Origin: Moraxella equi | GTDB lineage: Bacteria; Pseudomonadota; Gammaproteobacteria; Pseudomonadales; Moraxellaceae | DNA length: 24,543 nt | Direction of reading: 5' to 3' | Assembly (NCBI RefSeq): GCF_002027555.1 | Contig: NZ_MXAP01000061.1 | Span: forward strand, 1-24,543 | Shown here: in pieces, positions 24,296 through 24,543 of the stretch | Layout: every line of letters starts with the position of its first letter | How positions within the stretch are numbered: position 1 is the first letter of the stretch | The notes under the pieces: model-generated | Told to the model about the DNA's origin: nothing | What the model saw: the letters and a program-made list of their open reading frames with translations, nothing else | The model's database searches: none | Translations under genes and position numbers: made by a program

Positions 24296-24543
24296 TTATT
24301 TCTCGGTAAATCCCGACAGATTTTGCTTAATAATATCCACCACCCTATCACTCTCAAACTGCGTAACAAATCGCACGTTCATCGCCCCTTGCTCATTCAT
24401 GGCATTAAACCACCGCTCGGCATGTCTGATTTTTTGACTTTCTTGTTGGCGTAACCCATCTTTATCTTTTACACCTTTACTTTCTAGCACCAGATTTAGC
24501 ACATCGCCCTTGGCAGTTTTGACGATATACCAACCGAACTTAA
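24296..24543 (-). CDS. C-terminal end of a probable type III restriction (Res) subunit or related nuclease (partial)
   Basis: The frame is open to the right edge, so the gene is cut. Its last 82 residues read KFGWYIVKTAKGDVLNLVLESKG, then LRQQESQKIRHAERWFNAMN and a tail ending in NLSGFTEK. The strand-and-turn NLVLESKG holds an E-x-K pair placed like the PD-(D/E)xK nuclease motif of type III restriction enzymes, and the following helix with an alternating charged pattern resembles their C-terminus. The match is from memory of the family and rests on a short piece. Neither the helicase domain nor a mod gene is inside the window. Confidence 0.5.
   Translation of the reverse strand, partial: KFGWYIVKTAKGDVLNLVLESKGVKDKDGLRQQESQKIRHAERWFNAMNEQGAMNVRFVTQFESDRVVDIIKQNLSGFTEK

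Noticed and set aside
1..24543. CRISPR arrays, tRNA or rRNA genes, insertion sequences, prophage genes
   Set aside because: None were recognised on either strand. The only repeats found are the short palindromic elements and the tatB repeat.

Overview
The window looks like chromosomal DNA of a gammaproteobacterium of the family Moraxellaceae, most likely Moraxella. This is an inference from the style of the proteins, the gene neighbourhoods and the recurrent GTAGGGGC-ended intergenic palindromes; no database search was possible. Nearly all genes lie on the minus strand. Only rpmI, rplT and hemN, at 21.0-23.2 kb, are on the plus strand.

Layout in plus coordinates: (1) 58-3587 holds a small unrecognised membrane protein, a two-gene sodium:solute symporter (small DUF4212 subunit plus a VC_2705-type large subunit) and a DEDDh 3'-5' exonuclease. 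(2) 3749-9141 is the lepA-lepB-DUF4845-rnc-era block (translation factor EF-4, signal peptidase I, RNase III, Era GTPase). A REPIN-like element and a separate era promoter sit between rnc and era. (3) 9261-17060 is a six-gene ABC-transporter-dependent (group 2 type) capsule export and lipid-anchor operon in transcription order kpsM-kpsT-kpsE-kpsD-kpsC-kpsS. It has its own promoter, is bounded by terminators, and has no serotype-specific polysaccharide genes next to it. (4) 17349-19718 is hisIE-tatA-tatB-tatC: the fused histidine enzyme and the twin-arginine translocase. (5) 19785-20881 is a DUF4105 membrane/periplasmic protein whose reading frame is broken near its N-terminus. (6) 20941-23278 is plus-strand rpmI-rplT and hemN, each with a clear sigma-70 promoter and a terminator. 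(7) 23289-24543 is a calcium/sodium antiporter of the YrbG type and the truncated C-terminal end of what looks like a type III restriction (Res) subunit.

The capsule genes form a complete route: KpsC and KpsS build the beta-Kdo linker on a lipid acceptor, KpsM/KpsT export the chain across the inner membrane, and KpsE/KpsD carry it across the periplasm and outer membrane. The polymer-synthesis genes and kpsF/kpsU must lie elsewhere or be absent.

I found no clear-cut unknown defence or mobile system inside the window. The points most worth a second look are the REPIN-like elements, the isolated capsule operon, the DUF4105 frameshift, the competing hairpins in the rpmI leader, a 24-nt palindrome over the era -10 box, and the restriction-like gene cut by the right edge. 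There is no gene-free stretch above 300 bases; the longest are 17061-17348 and 4754-4999, both described below.
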